From: Sulfurimonas sp.
GTDB taxonomy: Bacteria; Campylobacterota; Campylobacteria; Campylobacterales; Sulfurimonadaceae
Assembly: GCA_026988315.1 (NCBI GenBank)
Contig: JALSLJ010000076.1
Coordinates: forward strand, 1-64,000
Length of the DNA: 64,000 nucleotides
Direction of reading: 5' to 3'
Positions 32,496 through 40,482 of the stretch are shown piece after piece (within the stretch, counting starts at the first letter, position 1; each line of letters opens with the position of its first letter). The position numbers were made by a program, and so were the translations under genes. Below the pieces are notes generated by a model that saw only the letters and a program-made list of their open reading frames with translations, ran no database searches and had not been told where the DNA came from.

Positions 32496-34292
32496 CTAAA
32501 ATCTTCTTATAATTTTAACATCTAGTTTACTTTTTTCAATACTTGATATTTTATCACTCTTTTCGTAACCTGTCATATTATAATTATAATTCATTGAAAA
32601 AGCTGTCTTGCCTATCTCATAGCTTATCCCAGTACCAGTAAAATAATTGATAAAATCGTAACTTAAATCTTTATATACTCCAAGATTAAGCTTGTACTTT
32701 AGCCTTTGCCAAAAACGATACTGTAAACTTAAATTTAGTTTTGGTATAATCCTTGTAATTTCATTGCCGTTATTATCAATTTTTGAATAGCTGGCACCAA
32801 GTGATGTTACTATATTTCCTTTTATCCCCAACCTACTGTTATAATTTAAACTATCACTAGCACTAATTCTGCTTACAGTACTTGTAGTACTTTCACTTAC
32901 ACTAAAGTTTGTGGTGTAATTAGAATTGTCAACAGAATAGTTAACAATAAAATTATTCCGTAAAGCATTCCAAAATTTTGATGTTAAAGATAAATTTAAC
33001 ATAGCATTATCATTATTTCTATTTTGTGAACTTTGTGTTCCTGAATATCTTATGGTTAATGCTAATCTTGACTCAGCAGATTCAAACTGCTTACTAATTC
33101 CTGCATTTAAATTATATGATGTACTTTGCTCATCAGATATGGTACTATTTAGATCATTAGAATTTGCTACATTAATTTTACTATCTCTTGCACTAACATT
33201 TCCGGATAGACTTCCTCTAATGCTTTTGTTAATATTTAAAGCATAACTTAAACCAAGGTTTATGCTTGTATTTTCACCACTACTACTGATACTTTCATAA
33301 TTAAGATACGAAAGTGTTTCTGAAAAATTTAAATTTTTAGTTATTCGATAAGCAAAAGACTGACTCATTCCTGATGTTGTAATTGTATCTTGTTTTTTAA
33401 TACTATCACCAAACTCATTTGTATCGTTTACATTTTGATTTATGGATGTAGTATTTGCTGAAATACTAGCACTATAATTAGTAGTTTTAGGTGTCCATGA
33501 TAAATGAGCATTTGCAGATATTGACTCAGACAGAAGATATTTACTATCAAAATAACTCATATTTGCATTGAGTCTTAATGAATCAGAAATTTTCCATCTA
33601 TATGTTATATTAGCTCTGTCATACAGCTCACTAATAGTAGAGCTTGCTACATTGAAAATCTTGGATGTCGTACTTTGATCGAGATGACTATATGTAAGCT
33701 TTAAATTATAATTTTTTTGATTTTTTGAAACAGATAATTCGGAATATTTTCTAGTCCTATAATCAACAGAGGTGTCCGTTTCAAATATGTCATCACTATA
33801 AGTATTTTGATAATTTAAAGTGAATAATCCAAAATTAACAGATCCATGAATACCCTTTGATTCTAGCTCTTGTGTATATTTACTAACAGTATTTCCGTAT
33901 ATAAATGATGTTGGTCTATTTGTAGTGTTGTAATAAATATAAAAAGGTATTTTCGTGCTTTTTATAAAGTTAGCATTTACTTTATAATCTTGACTTTCAA
34001 TCTTAGACTTTGAGTCATAACCTGCATTTTGGTTTGTTATATCATCGTAACGAAATGTTGTTTCTAGAGTATATTCTAGTAATTTAGGGCTATATATATT
34101 CCCTTTATATCCAAGCTTATACTCTTGTATTATTCTATCTTGAGCATTTGTATTTCTTTCGTCATAATAGATATCTTCTATATATGAATAACTCAAACTC
34201 CCGTATAACCCTCTATCTTTATAGGTAATAGCATCAAGTGTAGTCACCAACAACAAAAGTAAAGGTATATACACGAGTGTTATTTTTTTCAT
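32496..34292 (-). CDS. Large outer-membrane beta-barrel protein of the cytochrome locus
   Basis: The 598-residue protein has a signal peptide (MKKITLVYIPLLLLLVTTLDA). It is built throughout of alternating-residue strands of 8-12 residues separated by polar turns rich in S, N, T and Y (for example SVNFGLFTLNYQNTYSD, SYSASISANTTSINQN). It ends DVKIIRRF with the terminal Phe of the barrel-assembly signal. The size allows a barrel of roughly 26 or more strands, comparable in size to porins of porin-cytochrome conduits. It has no heme motifs or plug domain. It lies between the prolyl isomerase and cytochrome copy B, so it may pass cytochromes or hold one in the outer membrane. Confidence 0.78.
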   Translation of the reverse strand: MKKITLVYIPLLLLLVTTLDAITYKDRGLYGSLSYSYIEDIYYDERNTNAQDRIIQEYKLGYKGNIYSPKLLEYTLETTFRYDDITNQNAGYDSKSKIESQDYKVNANFIKSTKIPFYIYYNTTNRPTSFIYGNTVSKYTQELESKGIHGSVNFGLFTLNYQNTYSDDIFETDTSVDYRTRKYSELSVSKNQKNYNLKLTYSHLDQSTTSKIFNVASSTISELYDRANITYRWKISDSLRLNANMSYFDSKYLLSESISANAHLSWTPKTTNYSASISANTTSINQNVNDTNEFGDSIKKQDTITTSGMSQSFAYRITKNLNFSETLSYLNYESISSSGENTSINLGLSYALNINKSIRGSLSGNVSARDSKINVANSNDLNSTISDEQSTSYNLNAGISKQFESAESRLALTIRYSGTQSSQNRNNDNAMLNLSLTSKFWNALRNNFIVNYSVDNSNYTTNFSVSESTTSTVSRISASDSLNYNSRLGIKGNIVTSLGASYSKIDNNGNEITRIIPKLNLSLQYRFWQRLKYKLNLGVYKDLSYDFINYFTGTGISYEIGKTAFSMNYNYNMTGYEKSDKISSIEKSKLDVKIIRRF

Positions 34293-34300
34293 ATAATATC

Positions 34301-35233
34301 TTATTTAATAATTACTGCTTTTGACATTAATGCCTCAAGAAGTTCTGATTTTCTTTTCTTTTCCTCTTTCTTTTTAAGATCTTTTTTTAGACCATCTTTA
34401 ATTTTATCAAATGGAAGTTGTTTTGATTCTTGTTTTTTTTCAACTCTAACTATATAGTATCCGATATCTTTTTCTATTATTTCGCTGGTTGTGTTTACAT
34501 CCATTGCAAATGCAATCTCTTCTACATTTATATCAAGTCTTCCCTTATGTATAAAACCTAAATCTCCACCCATTACACGACTGTTATCGTTAGAGTATTC
34601 TTGGGCTATAAAGGCAAAGTCTTCACCTTCTTCAAGTTTGCTTTGTGCTTCTTCTATCTTAGCTTTTGCTTTTGCTTTTCCATCTGGGTCTGTTGGATCA
34701 TTTCTTACATAAATCAATCTAACTTTTATTTTATCTGGCTCTTTAAATTTAAATTTATTTTTTTCATAATACTCTTGAAGTTCTTTATCAGTAACTTTGT
34801 ACTCAATTTCACTTTCATTGAATTTTTCAAGAACAATGCCTCTTTTTACTGCCTGCTTAAACTCTTCAGTTGTAAATTTTGAGTTCTTAAGTGCTTGCAT
34901 CAGAACTTTCTTAGATCCATAAGCTTCTTCTAATTTCTCTAACATCTCTTCAAGCTCATCGTCTGTTACAGTTATGTTTTTACTTAAGGCATAGTTATAT
35001 ATAAGCGTTTCTTCTATCAAGGATTTCAATGCAGTTTTCTTTAATTTAGCAAGCTTTTTATCATTTAATTTTGCATGATAGAAAGTTTGCGGAAGCAACT
35101 TAGCAACCTCTCTGTCTAGTTGATTTTCTGATATTGCATTTCCATCTACAACCGCAACAGTAGCCTCAGGTAGCATCACATTGTTTGCAAATAAAGATAT
35201 TTTAAGTAAAACTATACATATAATTAATTTCAT
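34301..35233 (-). CDS. Periplasmic peptidyl-prolyl isomerase, SurA/PrsA type
   Basis: The start at 35233 is chosen because AGAAGGA lies 6 bases upstream and it gives a proper signal peptide (MKLIICIVLLKISLFA); the frame extends 10 codons further up into the previous gene. The 310-residue protein has an N-terminal SurA-like helical chaperone region (AVVDGNAISENQLDREV), a parvulin domain (KIKVRLIYVR ... SRVMGGDLGFIHKGRL ... IGYYIVRVEKK, roughly residues 165-275) and a C-terminal helix. Such proteins fold or escort exported proteins. It lies 8 bases before the outer-membrane barrel gene, so the barrel and the secreted cytochromes are likely clients. Confidence 0.9.
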   Translation of the reverse strand: MKLIICIVLLKISLFANNVMLPEATVAVVDGNAISENQLDREVAKLLPQTFYHAKLNDKKLAKLKKTALKSLIEETLIYNYALSKNITVTDDELEEMLEKLEEAYGSKKVLMQALKNSKFTTEEFKQAVKRGIVLEKFNESEIEYKVTDKELQEYYEKNKFKFKEPDKIKVRLIYVRNDPTDPDGKAKAKAKIEEAQSKLEEGEDFAFIAQEYSNDNSRVMGGDLGFIHKGRLDINVEEIAFAMDVNTTSEIIEKDIGYYIVRVEKKQESKQLPFDKIKDGLKKDLKKKEEKKRKSELLEALMSKAVIIK

Positions 35234-35234
35234 T

Positions 35235-36353
35235 CTATTCCTTCTCTTGTAGATCTTCTTCACTTTCTTCTGTCACTACTGGCTTAAACTCTTTATACTC
35301 TTTGTATTGCTGAGGATTATTTTCTATCCATTTTTTACTAAGATATTGAAAAGTTTGTATTCTCCCGCTAAAACCATCAGCAATGGCTATTTTATCGTTT
35401 TCATCTATATATATACCAGTTATAAGACGAAATCTAGTTGGTCCACGCCCCGCTCCACCAAAGAACATCATTAGCCTACCAGTATCGTCAAATATTTGTA
35501 TATTATTAAATGCACTATCTGTTACATATATATGCCCTTCACTATCAACTGATACACCTTTGGGTCTTGCGAACATTCCAGGCTTGTCACCAATTTGACC
35601 AAAACGGCGTATAAAATCTCCATCTTTATTAAAGATTTGAATACGAAAGTTCTGAGTATCACACACCACTATGTTGTTATTTCTTCTATCTACAGATACA
35701 TTTGTTGGGAAGTTAAACTCTCCATCCTCTTTTCCCCTTTTGCCCATAGTAAAAATAAGCTCTTTTGTTTCTAAATCAAAAGCTTTTACATTATGTGCCT
35801 TAGTATCAACAACATAAAGGCGGTTTAATGCTTTATCTATCGCTATACCAGTTGGATGAACAAACTCCAATCTTCCACCAAGAACAAATTTCAATTTACC
35901 TTTAGAGTTATAGCCTTGAATTTTCTTCTTTCTAGAATCACTCACATAAAGCATCCCTTTACTATCAAAAGCCACGGCAACAGGGGTGGCTAAACTACCA
36001 CCCTTGCCGACCAACTCTAAGCCTCTTGTTTTTTCGTCCATAATAAAGACAGCAGCAGAACCTGTATCAGCAGCATAGACTTTACCATTTTGCAAACCTA
36101 CACCGTATGGTTTTACAATATTAGATCTACGCACTTGGACTTCATCAGCACCAAGAAAAATATCTAACATACTTGGACCCTCTATTTGGCTTTGTGTAGC
36201 ACCACCATTAAACACATCTAGATAAACAATCTTTGGTTCCTCTGGATACGGCGGAAAGATGATAGTAGGTTCAGGCTCTACAGGTTTTGTTGTGGAACAT
36301 GCTGACAAAAATACAAGCATAAAAATAGATAAAAGAATATGAAATTTTCTCAT
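35235..36353 (-). CDS. NHL-repeat beta-propeller lipoprotein
   Basis: The start at 36353 is preferred: AGGAG lies 7 bases upstream and the product begins with a lipoprotein signal (MRKFHILLSIFMLVFLSAC). The 372-residue protein then has a Pro-rich linker and about six NHL blades (GVGLQNGKVYAADTGSAAVF, VAFDSKGMLYVSDSRKKKI, VSVDRRNNNIVVCDTQNFRI, VSVDSEGHIYVTDSAFNNI). A polar acidic tail (EESEEDLQEKE) ends the chain. It is the lipid-anchored counterpart of the soluble NHL protein at 26793. It follows the tetraheme cytochrome gene and leads directly into the prolyl isomerase gene. Confidence 0.9.
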   Translation of the reverse strand: MRKFHILLSIFMLVFLSACSTTKPVEPEPTIIFPPYPEEPKIVYLDVFNGGATQSQIEGPSMLDIFLGADEVQVRRSNIVKPYGVGLQNGKVYAADTGSAAVFIMDEKTRGLELVGKGGSLATPVAVAFDSKGMLYVSDSRKKKIQGYNSKGKLKFVLGGRLEFVHPTGIAIDKALNRLYVVDTKAHNVKAFDLETKELIFTMGKRGKEDGEFNFPTNVSVDRRNNNIVVCDTQNFRIQIFNKDGDFIRRFGQIGDKPGMFARPKGVSVDSEGHIYVTDSAFNNIQIFDDTGRLMMFFGGAGRGPTRFRLITGIYIDENDKIAIADGFSGRIQTFQYLSKKWIENNPQQYKEYKEFKPVVTEESEEDLQEKE

Positions 36354-36415
36354 ATAATAACTCCTAGTCTTACTTAATATACAATTTATTATATCAAAAA
36401 AATATGATGATAGTG

Positions 36416-36445
36416 TACTCAAGAGGGAGTAATCTCTCTTGAGTA
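36416..36445 (-). terminator. Strong intercistronic hairpin behind the tetraheme gene
   Basis: A 13-bp stem (one G-U pair) with a 4-base loop lies in the 119-base gap between the tetraheme and NHL lipoprotein genes: TACTCAAGAG on one side, CTCTTGAGTA on the other. It has no immediate U-run; a T-stretch comes ~12 bases later. It may act as a partial terminator or mRNA-stabilising element that sets tetraheme output above the rest of the operon. Confidence 0.6.
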
Positions 36446-36453
36446 TAAGTTTA

Positions 36454-36474
36454 AATAGTAAAATGTTTACTATT
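36454..36474 (-). terminator. Second hairpin at the tetraheme stop codon
   Basis: AATAGTAAA and TTTACTATT form a perfect 9-bp stem with a 3-base loop that overlaps the stop codon. Together with the hairpin at 36416 it forms a tandem structure at the 3' end of the tetraheme message. Confidence 0.5.
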
Positions 36475-37186
36475 ATTTATCGTGACAACCTAAACAAAGA
36501 GCACTTCCCGCATTAGTATGGCGTAAGAAGTTAACTTCTGTTGAACGAGTTGCCTGATCAGCTAAACCGTTATGTGGATCGTGACAAGAACCACACTCAA
36601 CTTGATCTTGACCTGAACCACGAAGTAAATCTAAAATAGTACCTGCACCTTGCCAACCAGTCAATACAGTATTGGTAGGTTTAAGACTTGCATTACCTGG
36701 GATATAAGTAACTGAAATTGGGTGTGTGTTAGTTAGGTCTGCAGTTAAATTAGCATTCGCATTAACACCGATTGTTGTAATCGAAGTTACAGTAGTTACA
36801 GAGTTAAGTCCAGAACCTGGAGCATTAACAATTGAATCTATTGAACTAACACCATCATGACAGCTTAAACAAGCAAGTGATGAGTTTGACGGATCACTAA
36901 CACCTGTGTCTGCTTGTGCAATCGTTTGACCATTAGTTGCCGCACTAGTAGCACCATACATAGTAAAATCTGTAGTAGGGCTTGCTTTATTCCATAGTGG
37001 AGCACCTGTAAATGCACTGTTACCCGCGTGAGGCGTGTGACAGAAAACACAAAGTTCACCATTTACTGCAACACCAGTAGTAGTTGCACTTAAATCATGC
37101 GGACTACCTGTGATTACACCTGCATAAGCAGAAGCTGAACCAAGAACTAATAACGCCGCTACGACACTTAATTTCTTTTTAAACAT
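36473..37186 (-). CDS. Secreted tetraheme c-type cytochrome, candidate filament subunit
   Basis: The start at 37186 is chosen because AAGGAG lies 5 bases upstream and the product begins with a signal peptide (MFKKKLSVVAALLVLGSASAYA). The 237-residue protein has four CXXCH sites (CVFCH, CLSCH, CGSCH, CLGCH), the last almost at the C-terminus (CLGCHDK). The mature N-terminus (SPHDLSATTTG ... CVFCHTPH ... PLWNKASPTTDFTMY) is homologous to that of the 687/692-residue cytochromes (KHNLSITSTG ... CVFCHIPH). It is Ala/Thr/Ser/Asn-rich between hemes, like other secreted cytochromes. It has its own promoter and downstream hairpins, suggesting high expression. Size and heme number match known tetraheme filament cytochromes, but polymerisation is inferred. 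Confidence 0.86.
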   Translation of the reverse strand: MFKKKLSVVAALLVLGSASAYAGVITGSPHDLSATTTGVAVNGELCVFCHTPHAGNSAFTGAPLWNKASPTTDFTMYGATSAATNGQTIAQADTGVSDPSNSSLACLSCHDGVSSIDSIVNAPGSGLNSVTTVTSITTIGVNANANLTADLTNTHPISVTYIPGNASLKPTNTVLTGWQGAGTILDLLRGSGQDQVECGSCHDPHNGLADQATRSTEVNFLRHTNAGSALCLGCHDK

Positions 37187-37264
37187 ATTTTCTCCTTCTC
37201 CCACCATTATAATGTAATCCTAAAATATCTCTATATAAGAAATCATTATATGATGTATGAAAGC

Positions 37265-37293
37265 AGTATAACAAATTATTAATTAAGTGTCAT
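37265..37293 (-). promoter_or_regulatory. Sigma-70 promoter of the tetraheme cytochrome gene
   Basis: On the minus strand ATGACA (37288-37293), a 17-base spacer and TATACT (37265-37270) each match the consensus at five of six positions. Transcription would start about 70 bases before the ATG at 37186. The surrounding 180 bases are gene-free and AT-rich. This is the best promoter-like match in the cytochrome island. Confidence 0.6.
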
Positions 37294-37365
37294 GAAAATA
37301 ATTTTATTAATTGCGTATGTAAAGATTTATGTTACTTAATGTAGCATGTGGCAAAATAATTTGTG

Positions 37366-38391
37366 TTATTTTTGATGACATCTTTGACATACACCGTAAG
37401 TAAATGAACCTTTCATGCGCAATAAAAATATACCTTCAGATCCATGTGGGTTATGGCAACTACTACAGTAAAAGTCTCTCCCTTTTCTCGCTGGATCTTT
37501 TCTATCTTTTGTTGGATGTCCACCTCTTGTTGGGCTTCTTCCAAATCCAATAGCTGGTATAACATGCTTACCATTTGCTTTTTCTGAATGGCAAGTTGTG
37601 CATAAGTCCCAGATAGGTTTACGCAGAAAAAACTCATAATCGGAGCCATGTGGATTGTGACACCTAACACATCTACCATCATTCACCGGTCCATGAGTAT
37701 AATCTTGCATAAACCAGTCTTCAACATCTTCATGACATTGCCCACAAGTTCTTGCAACAGGGTCACGCACCAAATATTTTGCTATTCCCCTTTGATCCAT
37801 ATTGTACTCGCCTGATTTACCATTATGGCACTCAAGGCACAACCAGTTTGCTGCAGGTGCATGAGTATTCTTACTTGAGATTTTCGCTTGATGGCAATTG
37901 TAACATGTAGTTATAGTTACATCTTCATATGCCTCACCATCTGTTGGAACATTAGAGGTCATATCGTGACAAGCTTTGCATTTTTCTTCATTGTCATTAG
38001 CATGAAAGTAATTTTTATCATAGTCCTCAGACTCCTCTTCATCAGAACCTTCAAAAACATCAGCGTAAAAATATAAATTACGCTTTACACTTTCACTTAA
38101 ATTATTGTCTTTATATCCATTGACTGCTATCTTATTCTCTCCAACATCTAATAAAATTGCTTTACAGTAGGTGGCTTTTGTTTTATTAAGTTCTATATTT
38201 ATAGTTTTACCACTATTGAGGACTACCTCTAGCTTATCAATTTTTGTAGTGTCAATCTCAACTACGACAGTAGCGTCATGACCAGCATATAAACTATTAT
38301 CAATTGGTTGAATGATTTTTATAGAGGAGTTTTCATTTGCTATGCCGCATATTGCGACAATGAGCAAAAATAAGATATAAGGTAATTTCAT
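37366..38391 (-). CDS. Periplasmic octaheme c-type cytochrome, paralogue of the operon A proteins
   Basis: The 341-residue protein has a signal peptide. An N-terminal beta domain carries the same single-Cys core as its paralogues (TYCKAILLDVGENKIAVNGY). Eight CXXCH sites follow (CKACH, CYNCH, CLECH, CGQCH, CVRCH, CTTCH, CSSCH, CQRCH). It keeps the THAPAANWLC block seen in the proteins at 11999 and 13015. It begins 8 bases after the 12-heme gene, reproducing the 12-heme/8-heme order of operon A. It is likely a periplasmic carrier delivering electrons to the secreted cytochromes of this operon. Confidence 0.88.
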   Translation of the reverse strand: MKLPYILFLLIVAICGIANENSSIKIIQPIDNSLYAGHDATVVVEIDTTKIDKLEVVLNSGKTINIELNKTKATYCKAILLDVGENKIAVNGYKDNNLSESVKRNLYFYADVFEGSDEEESEDYDKNYFHANDNEEKCKACHDMTSNVPTDGEAYEDVTITTCYNCHQAKISSKNTHAPAANWLCLECHNGKSGEYNMDQRGIAKYLVRDPVARTCGQCHEDVEDWFMQDYTHGPVNDGRCVRCHNPHGSDYEFFLRKPIWDLCTTCHSEKANGKHVIPAIGFGRSPTRGGHPTKDRKDPARKGRDFYCSSCHNPHGSEGIFLLRMKGSFTYGVCQRCHQK

Positions 38392-38399
38392 CTATTTAC

Positions 38400-39605
38400 T
38401 TATTTTAAATTTACTTTTGGATTTTCTCTATCATAGTGACGACGAGCATGACATGCTGGAGCACATGAACCACCAGTTGGCGTCTCTATAAAACGGATAG
38501 GGAAATTAATCTTTCCAAATTTCGTTTTCTTTCTTAGGTGATGAGGATACTCTTTTGTTCCATGGAAATCGTGACAAGCACGGCATGAACGACCTTTTTC
38601 CTTGTTAACATGAACAAAGTGCATATTTACTTCACCATTTCTAAAGTTAGTATCATTTACGGTAAATTCATCTTGAATTTTAGCTGGTACATGGCACTCA
38701 AAACAAATATAGTTTTTCTCATCAAATTTTTCATAAAATGTTCTCGGGAATGGTTTTTTCAACATTCTTAGGTTGTTTGAACCGTGTGGATTATGACAAG
38801 CCGCACAATCACCCCATAGAATTGGTCCATGCCAATCCGGATTTTTTTCAAGATGCTTTGCAATATTTTGGAGTTTATAGCCAGTTTCATCAGTAATAAG
38901 CGTTTGGTTGTGACAAGTTAAACAAAGCTCTTTGGAAGTATCTTTAATCAAGAACTTTGGATGTTCTGAACCATGAGGATCATGACACTCAAGACATTTT
39001 CTCGGTCTATTTAAAGCTCCATGCTTATCTGTTACCTCTTTTATCCATACCTCTTTTTCAAAATGACACATAACACAAAGGTCTTGTTTTCCATCTGCTT
39101 TTAACTGATAAAGATGGTCTTCGGTATGAGGATCATGACAATTTGTACACTGATCAAGTACTGGCGGATGAATATGAGTTGTTGTATGTAAAAACTCTCC
39201 TTTTGCTTGGTGACAAGTTGTACAAAGTTCATTTATACTCGAGGTAACCAGTAGTTTTGCATTGTCTGATTCATGTGGATTATGGCATATTGTACACGCA
39301 CCAGCAGCAACGGGACCATGAATAAATTTTTTATCATCCTTAGGTGTATGACACATATAGCAAAGATCAGGAGGATCCATAATTACATCCTCTTCCCCTT
39401 TTGCATCAGCATGACATACAGTACAATCACCCCACTCATATGGTGGATGCACCACTTTTTTTGATGAACGCAGTTCAGTTCCATAAAACTTTTCTTCTTC
39501 TGTTAAAGGGGCTACCTCTTGTGCAGTTTCTTGCGCAGACAATGTTGAATATGAGAACATTAAACTCAGCATCATAGTGATTATATAAATATACTTATTT
39601 TTCAT
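38400..39605 (-). CDS. Periplasmic dodecaheme c-type cytochrome (11 CXXCH plus one CX3CH)
   Basis: The 401-residue protein has a cleavable signal peptide (ending STLSA) rather than the membrane anchor of its operon A paralogue. It carries eleven CXXCH sites and a final CAPACH. Shared blocks with the 502-residue protein are HEPF/HPPYEWGDCTVCH-like openings, NPDWHGPILWGDC, FYEKFDEKNYICFECH, GRSCRACHDFHG and RFIETPTGGSCAPACH. Doubled-CXXCH repeats such as CLECHDPHGSEHPKFL support a linear heme wire. It is the second gene of operon B. Loss of the anchor suggests a soluble periplasmic shuttle. Confidence 0.88.
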   Translation of the reverse strand: MKNKYIYIITMMLSLMFSYSTLSAQETAQEVAPLTEEEKFYGTELRSSKKVVHPPYEWGDCTVCHADAKGEEDVIMDPPDLCYMCHTPKDDKKFIHGPVAAGACTICHNPHESDNAKLLVTSSINELCTTCHQAKGEFLHTTTHIHPPVLDQCTNCHDPHTEDHLYQLKADGKQDLCVMCHFEKEVWIKEVTDKHGALNRPRKCLECHDPHGSEHPKFLIKDTSKELCLTCHNQTLITDETGYKLQNIAKHLEKNPDWHGPILWGDCAACHNPHGSNNLRMLKKPFPRTFYEKFDEKNYICFECHVPAKIQDEFTVNDTNFRNGEVNMHFVHVNKEKGRSCRACHDFHGTKEYPHHLRKKTKFGKINFPIRFIETPTGGSCAPACHARRHYDRENPKVNLK

Positions 39606-39640
39606 TTTTTTGTACCTTGTTTCAAGTTTGTTGTATTGTT

Positions 39641-39985
39641 TTAGTACTGTGCTTCTGTTGCCGAAACAATATACTCTACTAGTTTTTTAACATCTTCATC
39701 AATAAGTGAGCTAATTTTTACCAGCTGAGGATTCATAACCGAAGCACGAGCTGGATCAACAATAGCTTCACCTTGACCTTTAAGATATGACAACAATGAG
39801 GTCTCTTTGCCCATATAAGCTGTCGAAATTTTCTTTAAAGAGGGACCTATTGTATCCATATGGTTTTTATGACATAAGGCACAACCCTTGGTTTCAAAAA
39901 TTGTCTTGCCACTTTCACCTTGAGCATTTGCATTTACTATAAGTATTGTTGCTACTAATGATAAGCCAAATATTATTTTTTTCAT
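39641..39985 (-). CDS. Monoheme class I cytochrome c
   Basis: The 114-residue protein has a signal peptide (ending VNANA), a heme site KGCALCHKNH and a likely Met ligand in ASVMNPQLVKIS near residue 85. It ends in a helix (DEDVKKLVEYIVSA), the usual class I c fold (c551/c553-like). It is a small soluble electron carrier in the periplasm. It is the first gene of operon B, 35 bases before the 12-heme gene, with a TATAAT box at 40018-40023. It could link operon B cytochromes to terminal oxidases or other donors. Confidence 0.88.
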   Translation of the reverse strand: MKKIIFGLSLVATILIVNANAQGESGKTIFETKGCALCHKNHMDTIGPSLKKISTAYMGKETSLLSYLKGQGEAIVDPARASVMNPQLVKISSLIDEDVKKLVEYIVSATEAQY

Positions 39986-40017
39986 CTACTAACCTTTTTA
40001 AGAGCATTATTTTTTCG

Positions 40018-40023
40018 ATTATA
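40018..40023 (-). promoter_or_regulatory. -10 box of cytochrome operon B
   Basis: GATATAATC on the minus strand lies about 35 bases before the monoheme cytochrome ATG. It follows an AT-rich palindromic stretch (TAAAATTTTA). No clear -35 box is seen. Confidence 0.42.
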
Positions 40024-40041
40024 TCATAAAATTTTATAATT

Positions 40042-40482
40042 CTATAGAAGCATCTCATCTTTTATTTCGATAGTTTTATGATATTTTTTAAAAAATTTGG
40101 TAGCAATACCATCTCCATAGCCTATTATTTGACGATTTTTATCTACTATTGGTGTTGTTCCTAGCCCACAACTTGGTGATTTTGATTTTAAAACGATTGC
40201 ATCAATATTTTGATTTTTTTCAATAAAGGAGTAAATTTCATCTTCGAGTAGTTTTGTAACATCAATATTACCAATATCTGTTATAATCCTATTTTCACCG
40301 TCAATTTTAACCATATTTATCCTCTCTCTTGGAGTTCCAAAAAGTGGTGCTTCTGGACAAAATGGGATGATTTCATACTCTTTATAAAGCTTAAGTACCT
40401 TATCTACTTTTTTTATTTTCCCATCATAACGGCAAATTTCACCGAGCAAACAGGCACTTACAACAACTTTCTTTTTAGACAT
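40042..40482 (-). CDS. DUF523 family protein
   Basis: The 146-residue cytoplasmic protein has the DUF523 cysteine pattern: VSACLLGEICRYDG at the start, FCPEAPLFGTPRERI in the middle and LKSKSPSCGLGTTPI near residue 105, ending with GYGDGIATKFF. The conserved cysteines suggest metal or Fe-S binding, but no reaction is established. The start overlaps the aldehyde dehydrogenase stop by one base, so the two are one operon. It is an ordinary full-length member. Confidence 0.85.
   Translation of the reverse strand: MSKKKVVVSACLLGEICRYDGKIKKVDKVLKLYKEYEIIPFCPEAPLFGTPRERINMVKIDGENRIITDIGNIDVTKLLEDEIYSFIEKNQNIDAIVLKSKSPSCGLGTTPIVDKNRQIIGYGDGIATKFFKKYHKTIEIKDEMLL

Noticed and set aside
34301..35263. 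Start of the prolyl isomerase at 35263
   Set aside because: It would overlap the NHL gene by 29 bases and place ten basic residues before the signal peptide; ATG 35233 has a much better ribosome binding site.
36354..36422. N-terminal extension of the NHL lipoprotein from 36422
   Set aside because: The extension lacks a ribosome binding site and hides the lipoprotein signal; ATG 36353 has AGGAG at 7 bases.
11999..39985. MtrCAB-type conduit
   Set aside because: No decaheme MtrA/MtrC pattern and no barrel gene directly beside a decaheme gene; the NHL, prolyl isomerase and secreted cytochrome set fits better with the osc-like arrangement.
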